Of a stretch of DNA of 64,000 bases, positions 34,681 to 42,560 are shown one piece after another (the stretch's first letter is position 1; each line of letters starts with the position of its first letter). A program made the translations under genes and the position numbers. Source of the stretch: Burkholderiales bacterium Ga0074133 (GTDB taxonomy: Bacteria > Pseudomonadota > Gammaproteobacteria > Burkholderiales > Burkholderiaceae_C); contig LNEG01000115.1 of assembly GCA_001464865.1 (NCBI GenBank), forward strand, positions 40,351 to 104,350. The letters are read 5' to 3'. The notes below the pieces were generated by a model, which saw nothing but the letters and a program-made list of their open reading frames with translations, did no database searches and was not told the DNA's origin.

Positions 34681-34932
34681 TCATCTGCTCTTGTAGCGCA
34701 GCGTTCGAGCAATCAGTATGAGCAACACACCAAGTCCCATCGGTAGGGCTGCAATGAACCAGCTCTGCTCAGTGGGGACCACGCGGTAGTAATGCGTTGT
34801 CCCGGTGAAAAAATCGATCGGTAACCCTGCGCGCAACAGCACTAGAACTAAGCCAACCACCATCAACACATAGCCTGCTCGCACAAGCCATTGGAAGCGC
34901 GTCTGGTTGGGGCGTTGCTGGTCGGTTTTCAT
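34681..34932 (-). CDS. Small two-helix membrane protein, unknown function
   Basis: An 83-residue protein with hydrophobic helices at about 17-37 and 57-77 and a basic C-terminus (RTLRYKSR). The start at MKTDQQRPNQTRFQW was preferred over the ORF-track start at 35121, since the extra 63 residues overlap the divergent gene and an AGAGGA site lies upstream of the short form. It is low in GC relative to the neighbourhood and is followed on the same strand by the 114-residue hypothetical gene. No family recognised. Confidence 0.5.
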   Translation of the reverse strand: MKTDQQRPNQTRFQWLVRAGYVLMVVGLVLVLLRAGLPIDFFTGTTHYYRVVPTEQSWFIAALPMGLGVLLILIARTLRYKSR

Positions 34933-35047
34933 ACGGTTTGAAAGTCCTCTTTTGGCCGGATTCTGCTCCACGACGAGGGACGCTAGCGGGCCCATTGCTG
35001 CCGTTGCTACGATCACGGCTTCCGCCCTAAATGAACCGGAGAGAGAC

Positions 35048-35338
35048 ATGGATGGCGCGACGCAGGAACGCATGTTTCGGAACACAGTGACTTGCAAAGG
35101 CTTGGCAGAGGGTGAAATCACTGGGGCGGTCGTGGACTTGCTCTCAGAGTTCGCAGAGCGGCCATGGCATCAGTCAGTGTCTTGTGAATGGCAAGGCGGA
35201 GTTCTGAGATTGACCACGCAAAGCGAAGGTGACGCCAATGGTGTGGCGTTGCTAGACGAGTTCCAAGATGCTGTAGTCGCATACATAAACTTTTCCGGCA
35301 CTGTTCGTTTTGAAATAGAGGCTGTTGTAGCGCTATGA
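35048..35338 (+). CDS. Hypothetical protein in a lower-GC island
   Basis: A 96-residue soluble protein starting at the ATG at 35048, with a good GGAGAGAG ribosome-binding site. The alternating pattern (SVSCEWQGGVLRLTTQSEGD, GTVRFEIEAVVAL) suggests a small alpha/beta fold. No known motif is seen. It is divergent from the small membrane protein gene and has the same moderate GC content, so the island genes may have arrived together. Confidence 0.55.
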   Translation: MDGATQERMFRNTVTCKGLAEGEITGAVVDLLSEFAERPWHQSVSCEWQGGVLRLTTQSEGDANGVALLDEFQDAVVAYINFSGTVRFEIEAVVAL

Positions 35339-35403
35339 CTCAGCAGCTCGCTCAGCTCTTTCTATCGCAGCCGTCCCCTCTGACAGCTTTTGGTCGCTAT
35401 TGG

Positions 35404-35682
35404 TCATGCAGGAGATGCCGCCTCGATCCAAATCGTCTGCCCGGGGTGATGCTCTTCGATGGTGCTCAAAGCGTCATCCAGCAGAACTCGATCCCTTAAC
35501 TCGTGGACAAAACGAGTGCATTTCGACGCAGGTAACGCGGCCCACGCTGTCTCTGAAATCGCATCGGCACCACACCATACCGCGTCATCATTTCCTGCTA
35601 CATGCAGCGCTTGAGAGAGGCCCTCGGGGGTGATTGCAAGGTAGATCATATGAAGATTCGAATGTGTCGAGTCGGGCTTCAC
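35404..35682 (-). CDS. Hypothetical protein in a lower-GC island
   Basis: A 92-residue soluble protein. The first in-frame start is a GTG at 35682; an internal ATG (MIYLAITPEGL) 33 bp later would give 81 residues and is as likely. The mix of beta-like (MIYLAIT, QTIWIEAAS) and helical segments resembles a small single-domain protein. No family is recognised. It ends the lower-GC segment and lies about 70 bp from the end of the methionine synthase gene. Confidence 0.45.
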   Translation of the reverse strand: MKPDSTHSNLHMIYLAITPEGLSQALHVAGNDDAVWCGADAISETAWAALPASKCTRFVHELRDRVLLDDALSTIEEHHPGQTIWIEAASPA

Positions 35683-35754
35683 CTAAGACCGCTTCTGGCC
35701 GCTTGCAGTCTGTCACGAACACCGCGCAACCCACGGCGCGGCACCCGCTCGACG

Positions 35755-36780
35755 TCACGCCGTAGCGTACCGCTCCTTCGCCAGCCTCGTGCCCTCTGCC
35801 AAGGCCTTCAGCTTGCCCCAGGCCACGTCCCGGGCCATGGGCGCCAGGCCGCAGTTCGTGCACGGGAACAGCCGGTCCTTCGGTACGAACTCCAGTGCCC
35901 GGCCGATGGTGTCGGCCACTTCCTCGGGTGTCTCGATCACGTCGCTGGCCACATCGATCACGCCGACCATCACGTCTTTGCCTGCCAATAGCTTCATCAG
36001 GTCTGGCGGTACGTGGGAGTGGATGCATTCCAGGCTCACCTGGTCGATGCTGCTCTTGGCCAGCGCGGGAAACACCGCTTCGTACTGGCGCCATTCGTCG
36101 CCCAGGGTGCTCTTCCAGTCGGTGTTGGCCTTGATGCCGTAGCCGTAGCAGATGTGCACTGCGGTCGTGCAGGTCAGGCCCTGCGCTGCGCGCTCCAGCG
36201 CCTGCACGCCCCAGTCGGCGGCATCTTTCATGTAGACGTTGAACGCGGGTTCGTCGAACTGGATGATGTCCACGCCATCGGCCTGCAGCGCGAGCGCTTC
36301 CTGGTTGAGCAGCTCCGCAAACGCGAAGGCCATCTTGATCTTGTCGCCGTAGAAGCGGTCGGCCACGGTGTCGACGATGGTCATGGGGCCGGGCAGGGTG
36401 AACTTCAGCTTCTTCCTGGTGTGGGCGCGCGCCAGCTGTGCCTCAAAGGCGTGGACGCGGCCTTTCAGGCGCAGGGCCGACACCACCTGCGGGACCATGG
36501 CGTCGTAGCGGTTGTCGCGGATGCCCATCTTGACCTTGTGCTCGAAGTCGATGCCCTCGACCTGCTCCAGAAAGCCGTGCACGAAGTGCTGTCGCGATTG
36601 CTCGCCGTCACCCACGATGTCCAGGCCCGCGTCTTCCTGGGCCTTGATCCACAGCAGCGTTGCGTCGGCCTTGGCCTGGCGCAGCGCATCGCCTTCGGCC
36701 ATCCACTGGGGCCAGAGCTTGTTGGTTTCAGCCAGCCAGGCGGGCTTGGGCAAGCTGCCGGCGATGGAGGTTTCGAACAT
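35755..36780 (-). CDS. Core-MetE methionine synthase, MesD-like
   Basis: A 341-residue protein equal to only the C-terminal catalytic half of MetE. Zinc-site segments are VHICYGYGIKANTDWK and LFPCTNCGLAPM, and the substrate segment is IIQFDEPAFNVYMKD. N-terminal AGSLPKPAWLAET is the usual start of such short forms. From the family layout it best fits MesD, a folate-independent methionine synthase that needs the DUF1852 partner MesX. No DUF1852 gene is next to it here. It transfers a methyl group to homocysteine; the donor is uncertain. The start at 36780 has GGAGG 5 bp upstream; the ORF-track extension overlaps gene-free DNA. Confidence 0.85.
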   Translation of the reverse strand: MFETSIAGSLPKPAWLAETNKLWPQWMAEGDALRQAKADATLLWIKAQEDAGLDIVGDGEQSRQHFVHGFLEQVEGIDFEHKVKMGIRDNRYDAMVPQVVSALRLKGRVHAFEAQLARAHTRKKLKFTLPGPMTIVDTVADRFYGDKIKMAFAFAELLNQEALALQADGVDIIQFDEPAFNVYMKDAADWGVQALERAAQGLTCTTAVHICYGYGIKANTDWKSTLGDEWRQYEAVFPALAKSSIDQVSLECIHSHVPPDLMKLLAGKDVMVGVIDVASDVIETPEEVADTIGRALEFVPKDRLFPCTNCGLAPMARDVAWGKLKALAEGTRLAKERYATA

Positions 36781-36938
36781 CGGAGGATTCCTTTGAAGCA
36801 ACGGGGGAGGTGGCGAGCATACGTCGGTGCCGTTTTTCTTGCGCGGCCCAGGGCAGCGGCCTTCCTGCGCTTGTCCATACAGCGGTAGCAGCGATCCCAT
36901 GCGGTGCGCCACCTTTGCATGTGGGCACATGCGCTGTC

Positions 36939-37403
36939 TCAGCGCAGGCGTTTGAGCGTGGCGAGATATGCCACCACATCCTCGCGCTCGCGCTCGTCGT
37001 CCAGCAGGTAGTCCATGCCCTGGCCGGGGATCAGTGCCTCGGGGTTGGTCAGCCAGGCTTTCAGCGTGGCACGGGTCCACAAAATCTTGCTGTTGCGCAG
37101 CGCGGGTGAGTAGTCAAAGTCGGCCAGCGCCCCGGCACGCCGGCCCACCACGCCGCGGTGCGCGGGGCCGTCGCCGTGCACATCGGGGCTGTGGCAGCCG
37201 GCGCAATGCGCCTGGTACACCGCCCGCCCGCGCTCCACCGACTGCGCGGCAGCGGTGCCCGGTGTGCAGGCGGCCAGCAAAGCCAGGGTCATCGCCGCAA
37301 CACGCACGCGGTCCCCGATGCCGGTATGGCGCTGTGCGGGGCCCCGGGTCGGTGTGGCCGGGGCGGATGTGGGCGAAGCAGCGGGTGAGGCAGGGCGGTG
37401 CAT
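36939..37403 (-). CDS. Exported c-type cytochrome
   Basis: Up to 154 residues with one haem-attachment motif, CAGCH, and a likely Met ligand in GQGMDYLL. The fold and the PEALIPGQGM and DVVAYLATL segments are those of class I cytochromes. Export is indicated by MTLALLAACTPGTAAAQ. The true start may be the ATG at residue 38 (37292) or a GTG slightly upstream (VRVAAMTLALL), because the first 30 residues are Pro/Ala/Thr-rich and unlike a leader. The promoter of this gene, on the minus strand at 37488-37460, carries the ECF motif shared with the neighbouring operons. Confidence 0.85.
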   Translation of the reverse strand: MHRPASPAASPTSAPATPTRGPAQRHTGIGDRVRVAAMTLALLAACTPGTAAAQSVERGRAVYQAHCAGCHSPDVHGDGPAHRGVVGRRAGALADFDYSPALRNSKILWTRATLKAWLTNPEALIPGQGMDYLLDDEREREDVVAYLATLKRLR

Positions 37404-37459
37404 GGGCAGGGAACGGGTGCGGGGGCTTGATCACAGAGTGGGACACGGTGTAGCTGAAG

Positions 37460-37488
37460 AGTACGCGCTAAAGAGTCCAACGGATTCA
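37460..37488 (-). promoter_or_regulatory. Predicted ECF promoter for the c-type cytochrome
   Basis: On the minus strand the sequence is TGAATCC, a 16-bp spacer, then CGTACT. It is the same -35/-10 pair and spacer length as upstream of the sigma factor, DUF4331 and DUF3034 genes. The -10 box ends 57 bp before the annotated start. It lies back to back with the sigma factor promoter. Confidence 0.65.
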
Positions 37489-37647
37489 GGCCGATGCAAG
37501 CAGTGTGGCCGCAGTGCCCGCTGGTGCCAAGGGCTCGCTGCGCAACGCGGCGCATTCTCGGCGGCGCTTCCTTGCCCGCTGGCTCGCCCACCCAGCCGGG
37601 TCCATCCTGGCTGCAGTCAGCTTCCGGAGGTTTCTTTGCACCCGCTT

Positions 37648-37676
37648 TGCATCCAGAACGCTGTTTGTGGCGTATT
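37648..37676 (+). promoter_or_regulatory. Predicted autoregulatory ECF promoter
   Basis: TGCATCC, a 16-bp spacer, then CGTATT; the -10 box ends 57 bp before the sigma factor start codon. It is one of five matching sites, all upstream of neighbouring transcription units, and predicts positive autoregulation of the sigma/anti-sigma operon. Confidence 0.65.
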
Positions 37677-37733
37677 CCACTACAGCAAGTCCCTCACTTT
37701 CACGTGAGCGGATGTATCCCAGACAATGGATGC

Positions 37734-38312
37734 ATGAGCAGCACCCTTCACCCCGACAGCGAACTGATGAACCTCATAGACCGCATTGCCGAGCAGGATG
37801 ACTCCGCGCTCAAGGAGCTGTACCGGCGCACGTCTGCCCAGCTCTTTGGCCTGGCGATGCGCATCGTGCGGCACCGCGACACGGCCGAGGAGGTGCTGCA
37901 GGAGGCCTTTTTAAGCGTCTGGCGCGGTGCAGGTAGCTACCGGGGGGCGCTCAGCCCGCCCATGGCCTGGCTGGGCCTGATCGTGCGAAGCCGTGCGCTG
38001 GATGCGCTGCGCAAGCGCGCCTCTGACCGGACCGACATGATGAACGAGCTGGACGACGACATGGCGCAGGTGCTGGAGGGCGATTCGCCCAACCCCATGG
38101 ACACGGCCGATGCCAGCGAGCAGGCGTTTGCGCTGCACCACTGCCTGGGCCGGCTGGAGAACAAGCAGCGCGAGGTGGTCAGCCTGGCCTACCTGCGCGA
38201 CATGAGTCATGGCGAACTGGCCGAGCAGCTCAAGCTGCCGCTGGGCACCGTCAAGACATGGATCCGAAGGGGTCTGGAACAGCTGCGCACCTGCATGGCG
38301 CGTTATGCCTGA
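37734..38312 (+). CDS. ECF-type RNA polymerase sigma factor
   Basis: A 192-residue sigma-70 family protein with only regions 2 and 4. Region 2 covers LYRRTSAQLFGLAMRIVRHRDTAEEVLQEAFLSVWR, and the region 4 HTH is DMSHGELAEQLKLPLGTVKTWIRRGLEQLR. The ATG at 37734 gives a standard ECF N-terminus; the longer ORF to 37494 would include the promoter. It lies 24 bp upstream of the anti-sigma gene. It probably drives the five TGAATCC-N16-CGTA type promoters of this locus, including its own. The inducing signal is unknown. Confidence 0.92.
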   Translation: MSSTLHPDSELMNLIDRIAEQDDSALKELYRRTSAQLFGLAMRIVRHRDTAEEVLQEAFLSVWRGAGSYRGALSPPMAWLGLIVRSRALDALRKRASDRTDMMNELDDDMAQVLEGDSPNPMDTADASEQAFALHHCLGRLENKQREVVSLAYLRDMSHGELAEQLKLPLGTVKTWIRRGLEQLRTCMARYA

Positions 38313-38336
38313 ACAAGGCCTGAGGAACACGCCGTC

Positions 38337-39143
38337 ATGAACATTACCCAACACCCCGAACTGCTCGACCGCCTGGCGGTGAGCTATGCCCTGGGCACCC
38401 TGCGCGGTGGCGCACGCCGCCGCTTTGAAACCCTGGCCCGCGAACACGCCACCGTGCGTGCAGCCGCCCTGGTGTGGCAGACCCGCTGGTCGGGCCTGAC
38501 CGAGCTGCAGCCCGCGGTAGAGCCCGCGCCCGCCGTGTGGACGCGCATCGACAACCTGGTGCAGGCCGGCAAATCGCAGGCCGCCATGCAGGCCGCCCGC
38601 GCCGATGCAGCCCAGGCGGCAGCCCGCGAGCCAGCTGCAGGCGGCTGGTGGCGCAACCTGCTGGTGTGGCGTGGTGCGGCGGCCGCCGGTGCGGTGGCCA
38701 CGCTGGCCGCGGTGGTGGTGGGCGTGCAGGTCAATGGCGGCCTCAAGGCCACCACGGGCGCGCAGATCGCGTCGCTGCAGCAGCAACTGCAGGCCACGCC
38801 GCAGATCCAGTACGTGGCCGTGCTGGCCGACGCCAAGGCCGACGCATCGATGCTCGTCACCTTTGACCCCAAGAACAACCAGCTGGTGCTGCAACGTGTG
38901 GGTGGCTTCCAGGAGGGTGACGACAAATCCCTGCAGCTGTGGGCGCTGCCGCCTGCCGGTGGCCCGCGTTCGCTGGGCGTTCTGGGTGGCGACAAGCTGC
39001 TCAAGCTGACCGCGCAGGAGGGCGACGTGAAAGAGGTGCCCACGCTGGCCATCAGCCTGGAGCCACGCGGCGGCGTGCCCAGCGCCACCGGCCCCACAGG
39101 CCCTGTGCTGTTCAAGGGCGCACTCATCCGCAAGGCGACCTGA
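38337..39143 (+). CDS. RskA-type membrane anti-sigma factor
   Basis: A 268-residue bitopic membrane protein. The cytoplasmic N-terminal domain (LLDRLAVSYALGTLRGGARRRFETLAREH), about 80 residues, should bind the sigma factor. One transmembrane helix lies at about 117-135 (GAAAAGAVATLAAVVVGVQV). The periplasmic RskA C-terminal domain includes LQLWALPPAGGPRSLGVL and AISLEPRGGVPSATGPTGPVLFKG. It is encoded 24 bp downstream of the ECF gene and is followed by a strong terminator. By analogy with RskA proteins, release of sigma follows a periplasmic or membrane signal; the absence of a zinc-binding HxxxCxxC motif argues against a ZAS-type redox switch. Confidence 0.88.
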   Translation: MNITQHPELLDRLAVSYALGTLRGGARRRFETLAREHATVRAAALVWQTRWSGLTELQPAVEPAPAVWTRIDNLVQAGKSQAAMQAARADAAQAAAREPAAGGWWRNLLVWRGAAAAGAVATLAAVVVGVQVNGGLKATTGAQIASLQQQLQATPQIQYVAVLADAKADASMLVTFDPKNNQLVLQRVGGFQEGDDKSLQLWALPPAGGPRSLGVLGGDKLLKLTAQEGDVKEVPTLAISLEPRGGVPSATGPTGPVLFKGALIRKAT

Positions 39144-39177
39144 TCGCCTGCGCTGCTGCAGCGCTGCGTTGCCACGG

Positions 39178-39220
39178 GCCCCGTGCTGTGCCGTTTACCG
39201 GCCGCACGGGGCTTTTTCTT
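39178..39220 (+). terminator. Rho-independent terminator of the sigma/anti-sigma operon
   Basis: A perfect 9-bp stem, GCCCCGTGC with GCACGGGGC, and a 17-bp loop are followed directly by TTTTTCTT. It starts 35 bp after the anti-sigma stop codon and separates this operon from the DUF4331 operon. Confidence 0.85.
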
Positions 39221-39317
39221 GTGGTGTGCACAGGCGCGCACAACGGCAAGTCAGATCAGGGTGCGGCGCGGTTTTCAGTATTTTTCGCGCAGCGGCATGA
39301 ACTTTGTTGGGCGTCCC

Positions 39318-39346
39318 TGAATCCGGTGGCGCCGCCTCCGCGTATT
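39318..39346 (+). promoter_or_regulatory. Predicted ECF promoter for the DUF4331 operon
   Basis: TGAATCC, a 16-bp spacer, then CGTATT; the -10 ends 47 bp before the DUF4331 start. The -35 box is identical to those of the cytochrome and DUF3034 promoters, and the -10 box to that of the sigma factor promoter. Confidence 0.65.
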
Positions 39347-39393
39347 GAGGATGGGGCGCTCGGCTCCCCGCCACCACCTACGAGGAGATTTCC

Positions 39394-40947
39394 ATGCAAC
39401 TGAAGAAACTCAGCCTGGCCGTACTGGCCATGCTGGCAGCAGGTACCGCCGGCGTCAGCCTGGCGTCCAGCCACCGCGAAGCGCCATTCATCACCACCCA
39501 GCCCAAGGTCGACGGCGCAGACTTCTACATGTTCAACAGCTACGAGGCGGGCCGCTCGGGTTTTGTGACCATGATCGCCAACTACCTGCCCCTGCAGGAC
39601 GCGTACGGCGGCCCCAACTACTTCAGCCTGGACCCGAATGCGCTCTACGAGATCCACATCGACAACAACGGTGACGCGGCCGAAGACATCACCTTCCAGT
39701 TCCGCTTCAAGAACACCCTGAATAACGCGGGCGCCGGCATCACGCTCGACATCGGCCCCGATGGCGCGCGCAAGAAGGTGGCGATCCCGCTGCGCAACGC
39801 TGGCGGCATCACCGGCGCGGCGGCCGACCCGCTGGCCTACCGTGAAGAATATGAAATGTTCATCGTGCGCGGTGACCGCCGCACCGGCAAGCGAGAGCAG
39901 GTCACGCTGACCAGCGGTGGCACCACCTTCACCAAGCCCATCGACTACATCGGCGAGAAATCGCTGGGCAACGCTGCCGCCTACGACGCCTATGCCGGCC
40001 GCTACGTGTACGGCATCAACATCCCGGGCTGCAGCACGCCGGGCAAGGTGTTCGTGGGCCAGCGCCAGGACCCGTTCCCCGTGTCGCTGGGTACTATTTT
40101 CGACCTGGTCAACGCACCCGCAGCCGTCATCACCAGCGAGGCCAATGCCGCCGCTTTTGGCGCCGGGCAGATTGCCGACAAGAACGTGACCTCGCTGGCG
40201 GTGGAAGTGCCCACCAGCTGCGTCACGGCAGCGTCGGGCGAGAAGGTGATTGGCGGCTGGACCACCGCCAGCCTGCGCCAGGCGCGCGTGCTCAACGGAA
40301 AGCCCGATTCAGGCCTGCAGGCCAGCGAAAAGGCCGGCGGCGCATGGACGCAGGTCTCGCGCCTGGGCATGCCGCTGGTCAATGAAGTGGTCATCGGCCT
40401 CAAGGACAAGGACAAGTTCAATGCGTCCAGGCCCAAGGACGACGCGGCCAACTTTGCCGACTACGTGACGCACCCCACGCTGCCCGCGCTGATCGAGGTG
40501 CTGTTCGGCGCCAAGGCACCCACCAACTTCCCGCGCACCGACCTGATGACGGCCTTCCTGACCGGTCTGCCCACCGTGAACCGGCCGGGCAACATCACCG
40601 GCCTGGGTGCTGGCGGCCCGCTGTCCGAAATGCTGCGCCTGAACACGGGCATTGCTGCCACGGCAGCCAGCGCACAAAGCTCGCTGGGTGTGGTCGGTGG
40701 CGATGCCGCGGGCTTCCCCAACGGCCGCCGCCTGGGCGACGATGTGGTGGATGTGTCGCTGCGCGTGGCCATGGGTGCGCTGTGCAGCGTCACCGGCACC
40801 ACCGATGCGCTCAAGGTCGGCTGCAAGCCGTCGGATGCTCCCGCAGGCACCGTGCCCTTTGTGGACGGATCGCGCACCAAGGCCATCGACTACCGCACGG
40901 CCTTCCCGTATGTGAACCCGCCACTGCCCGGCGCCCGCAACTTCTGA
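39394..40947 (+). CDS. DUF4331 family exported protein
   Basis: A 517-residue protein. The signal peptide MQLKKLSLAVLAMLAAGTAGVSLA is followed at once by the DUF4331 hallmark SSHREAPFITTQPKVDGADFYMFNSYE. ALYEIHIDNNGDAAEDITFQFRF and the C-terminal RLGDDVVDVSLRVAMGAL also match the family. It is predicted periplasmic or surface-located. DUF4331 proteins have no proven function. A strong ribosome-binding site (AGGAGATTTCC) precedes the ATG. A small lipoprotein gene follows after 14 bp, and an ECF-type promoter lies upstream. The family often sits with TPR and HupE-like genes, as it does here. Confidence 0.9.
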   Translation: MQLKKLSLAVLAMLAAGTAGVSLASSHREAPFITTQPKVDGADFYMFNSYEAGRSGFVTMIANYLPLQDAYGGPNYFSLDPNALYEIHIDNNGDAAEDITFQFRFKNTLNNAGAGITLDIGPDGARKKVAIPLRNAGGITGAAADPLAYREEYEMFIVRGDRRTGKREQVTLTSGGTTFTKPIDYIGEKSLGNAAAYDAYAGRYVYGINIPGCSTPGKVFVGQRQDPFPVSLGTIFDLVNAPAAVITSEANAAAFGAGQIADKNVTSLAVEVPTSCVTAASGEKVIGGWTTASLRQARVLNGKPDSGLQASEKAGGAWTQVSRLGMPLVNEVVIGLKDKDKFNASRPKDDAANFADYVTHPTLPALIEVLFGAKAPTNFPRTDLMTAFLTGLPTVNRPGNITGLGAGGPLSEMLRLNTGIAATAASAQSSLGVVGGDAAGFPNGRRLGDDVVDVSLRVAMGALCSVTGTTDALKVGCKPSDAPAGTVPFVDGSRTKAIDYRTAFPYVNPPLPGARNF

Positions 40948-40961
40948 ACCGGGAGAAGAGC

Positions 40962-41213
40962 ATGAAAAACAAGGTTTCTCTTGCCCGCGTGCCGGTGGCG
41001 CTGGCCTGCGCTGCGGTGCTGGGCCTGGCAGGCTGCGGAGGCGGCGGCAGCGACAGCGCCGTCAGCCCTGAAACGGGTCCGGTGATGGTGGACGCCTTCA
41101 ACTACGTGGCGCCCATCGTGGGCATTGGCATGGCAGACATGACCGAGCCTCAGGACATCAGCCGCATCGTGCTGTCTACCACCGAGACCGAAGAGCCCGA
41201 TACACGGCTCTGA
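40962..41213 (+). CDS. Small putative lipoprotein
   Basis: An 83-residue protein with a lipoprotein signal: basic N-terminus, hydrophobic ALACAAVLGLAGC, and Cys at about residue 25 in the lipobox LAGC. The mature part is short and acidic (MTEPQDISRIVLSTTETEEPDTRL). A GGGAGAAGAG site precedes the ATG. It is in an operon with the DUF4331 gene (14-bp gap). The function is unknown; it may be a partner or anchor for the DUF4331 protein. Confidence 0.7.
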   Translation: MKNKVSLARVPVALACAAVLGLAGCGGGGSDSAVSPETGPVMVDAFNYVAPIVGIGMADMTEPQDISRIVLSTTETEEPDTRL

Positions 41214-41303
41214 ACCCGCACTGATGCGGACTGAAGGCCCTGGCTGGCGCGCCACGATAGCGCCAGCCAGGGCCCGCGGCAACGCTGCGCTGGATTGCGC
41301 GTG

Positions 41304-41332
41304 GCGTTCCGTGCCCCCCCCAAATACGTATC
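41304..41332 (+). promoter_or_regulatory. Predicted ECF promoter for the TPR/HupE operon (weaker -35)
   Basis: GCGTTCC, a 16-bp spacer that includes a run of C residues, then CGTATC. Only TCC of the -35 agrees with the other four sites, but the spacer length and the CGTAT box agree. The -10 ends 25 bp before the TPR start. It is the least certain of the five sites. Confidence 0.45.
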
Positions 41333-41357
41333 TCCTGATGCTCCTGCCGGAGTCACC

Positions 41358-42560
41358 ATGCACCCCTCTTTCTACCTGGCTCGCTGCGCCACATTGACCC
41401 GCTGCGCGCGGCCTGTGCTGGCTGCACTCGGACTGACTGTTGCCGCCGTGACGGCCCATGCCGCCGCGCCGCAGGACCTGCGCGCAGGCGCTGACGCCGA
41501 GGTGGTGGAACGCCTGCCCGAACGCGTGGGCGCGGCCCCCGCCACACCGCAGGCTGCGGCCACGGCGGCCCGCCGCTGGATCACGCTGTCGCGCGACATG
41601 GCCGACCCGCGCTACCTGGGCCGTGCCCAGGCGGCCCTGGCGCCCTGGTGGGGCCAGCCCGGTGCCCCGGCAGAGCTGTTGGTGCTGCAGGCCACGGTGG
41701 AGCAGGCCCGCCACGAATTCACGGCTGCCCGTGCCACGCTGGAACGGGCGCTGCAGGCCAACCCGGCTCAGGTGCAGGGCTGGCTTACGCTGGCCACGCT
41801 GGAACGTGTGGCCGCACGCTATCCCGCTGCCGAAAACGCCTGTCGCAATGTGGCCCGCCACGGCGCGACGATGTATGCCGCCGCCTGCACGCTGGAAACG
41901 CGTTCGCTGCAAGGCCAGCATGATGCAGCGCGCAGCGGGTTGACCGCCCTCGCGCAGCAGCTGGGGGCCGCGCCTGCGCAGCGCGCCTGGGTGGTGTCGC
42001 TGCTGGCCGAAAGCGAGGAGCGCGCCGGCCGCGATGACGCCGCCGAGGCCGCCTATCGCCGCAGTCTGGCCGACGTGGCCGATGGCTACACGGCACTGGC
42101 CTATGCCGACCATCTGCTTCGCCGCGGGCGCGCCAGTGCCGTGCTGGACGTGCTGCGTGGCCAGCCCGCCAGCGACGCGGTGCTGCTGCGGCGGGCTTAC
42201 GCCCTGCGGCTGCTGGGTGACGATGCGTGGCGGCCCGTGGCGGCCGAGGTGCAGGAGCGGTTTGCTGCCATTGCGCAGCGCGGCGAGGGGCTGGACGCCC
42301 ACGCCCGTGAACGTGCCCTGATGGCCCTGTGGCTGGATGCCCGGCCGGATGTGGCCTGGCAGGCCGCCCGTACCAACCTCACCCTGCAAAAAGAGCCACT
42401 TGACTGGTGGCTGGCACTGCAGGCATCCGAACAGTCGCGCGACACGGCGGCGCACCGCGCCGTGGTCCAGGCGCTGGCGCAGACAGGCCTGCAGGACGCG
42501 CGGCTGGCCCGCTGGCAGCCGCAGGCGGCTACCAAGACATCCGCACAGGAAGGCCAATGA
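41358..42560 (+). CDS. Exported tetratricopeptide-repeat protein
   Basis: A 400-residue protein with a leader (CARPVLAALGLTVAAVTAHAA) and several degenerate TPR-like helical pairs from about 90 to 330 (LERALQANPAQVQGWLTLATLE, AEAAYRRSLADVADGYTALAYADHLLRRG). It is probably a periplasmic scaffold. The start at 41358 has CCGGAG 7 bp upstream; the ORF-track start at 41295 would include the predicted -10 box. Its stop overlaps the ATG of the HupE-like gene by 4 bp (ATGA), so the pair is translationally coupled. The pairing suggests that the two products act together. Confidence 0.82.
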   Translation: MHPSFYLARCATLTRCARPVLAALGLTVAAVTAHAAAPQDLRAGADAEVVERLPERVGAAPATPQAAATAARRWITLSRDMADPRYLGRAQAALAPWWGQPGAPAELLVLQATVEQARHEFTAARATLERALQANPAQVQGWLTLATLERVAARYPAAENACRNVARHGATMYAAACTLETRSLQGQHDAARSGLTALAQQLGAAPAQRAWVVSLLAESEERAGRDDAAEAAYRRSLADVADGYTALAYADHLLRRGRASAVLDVLRGQPASDAVLLRRAYALRLLGDDAWRPVAAEVQERFAAIAQRGEGLDAHARERALMALWLDARPDVAWQAARTNLTLQKEPLDWWLALQASEQSRDTAAHRAVVQALAQTGLQDARLARWQPQAATKTSAQEGQ

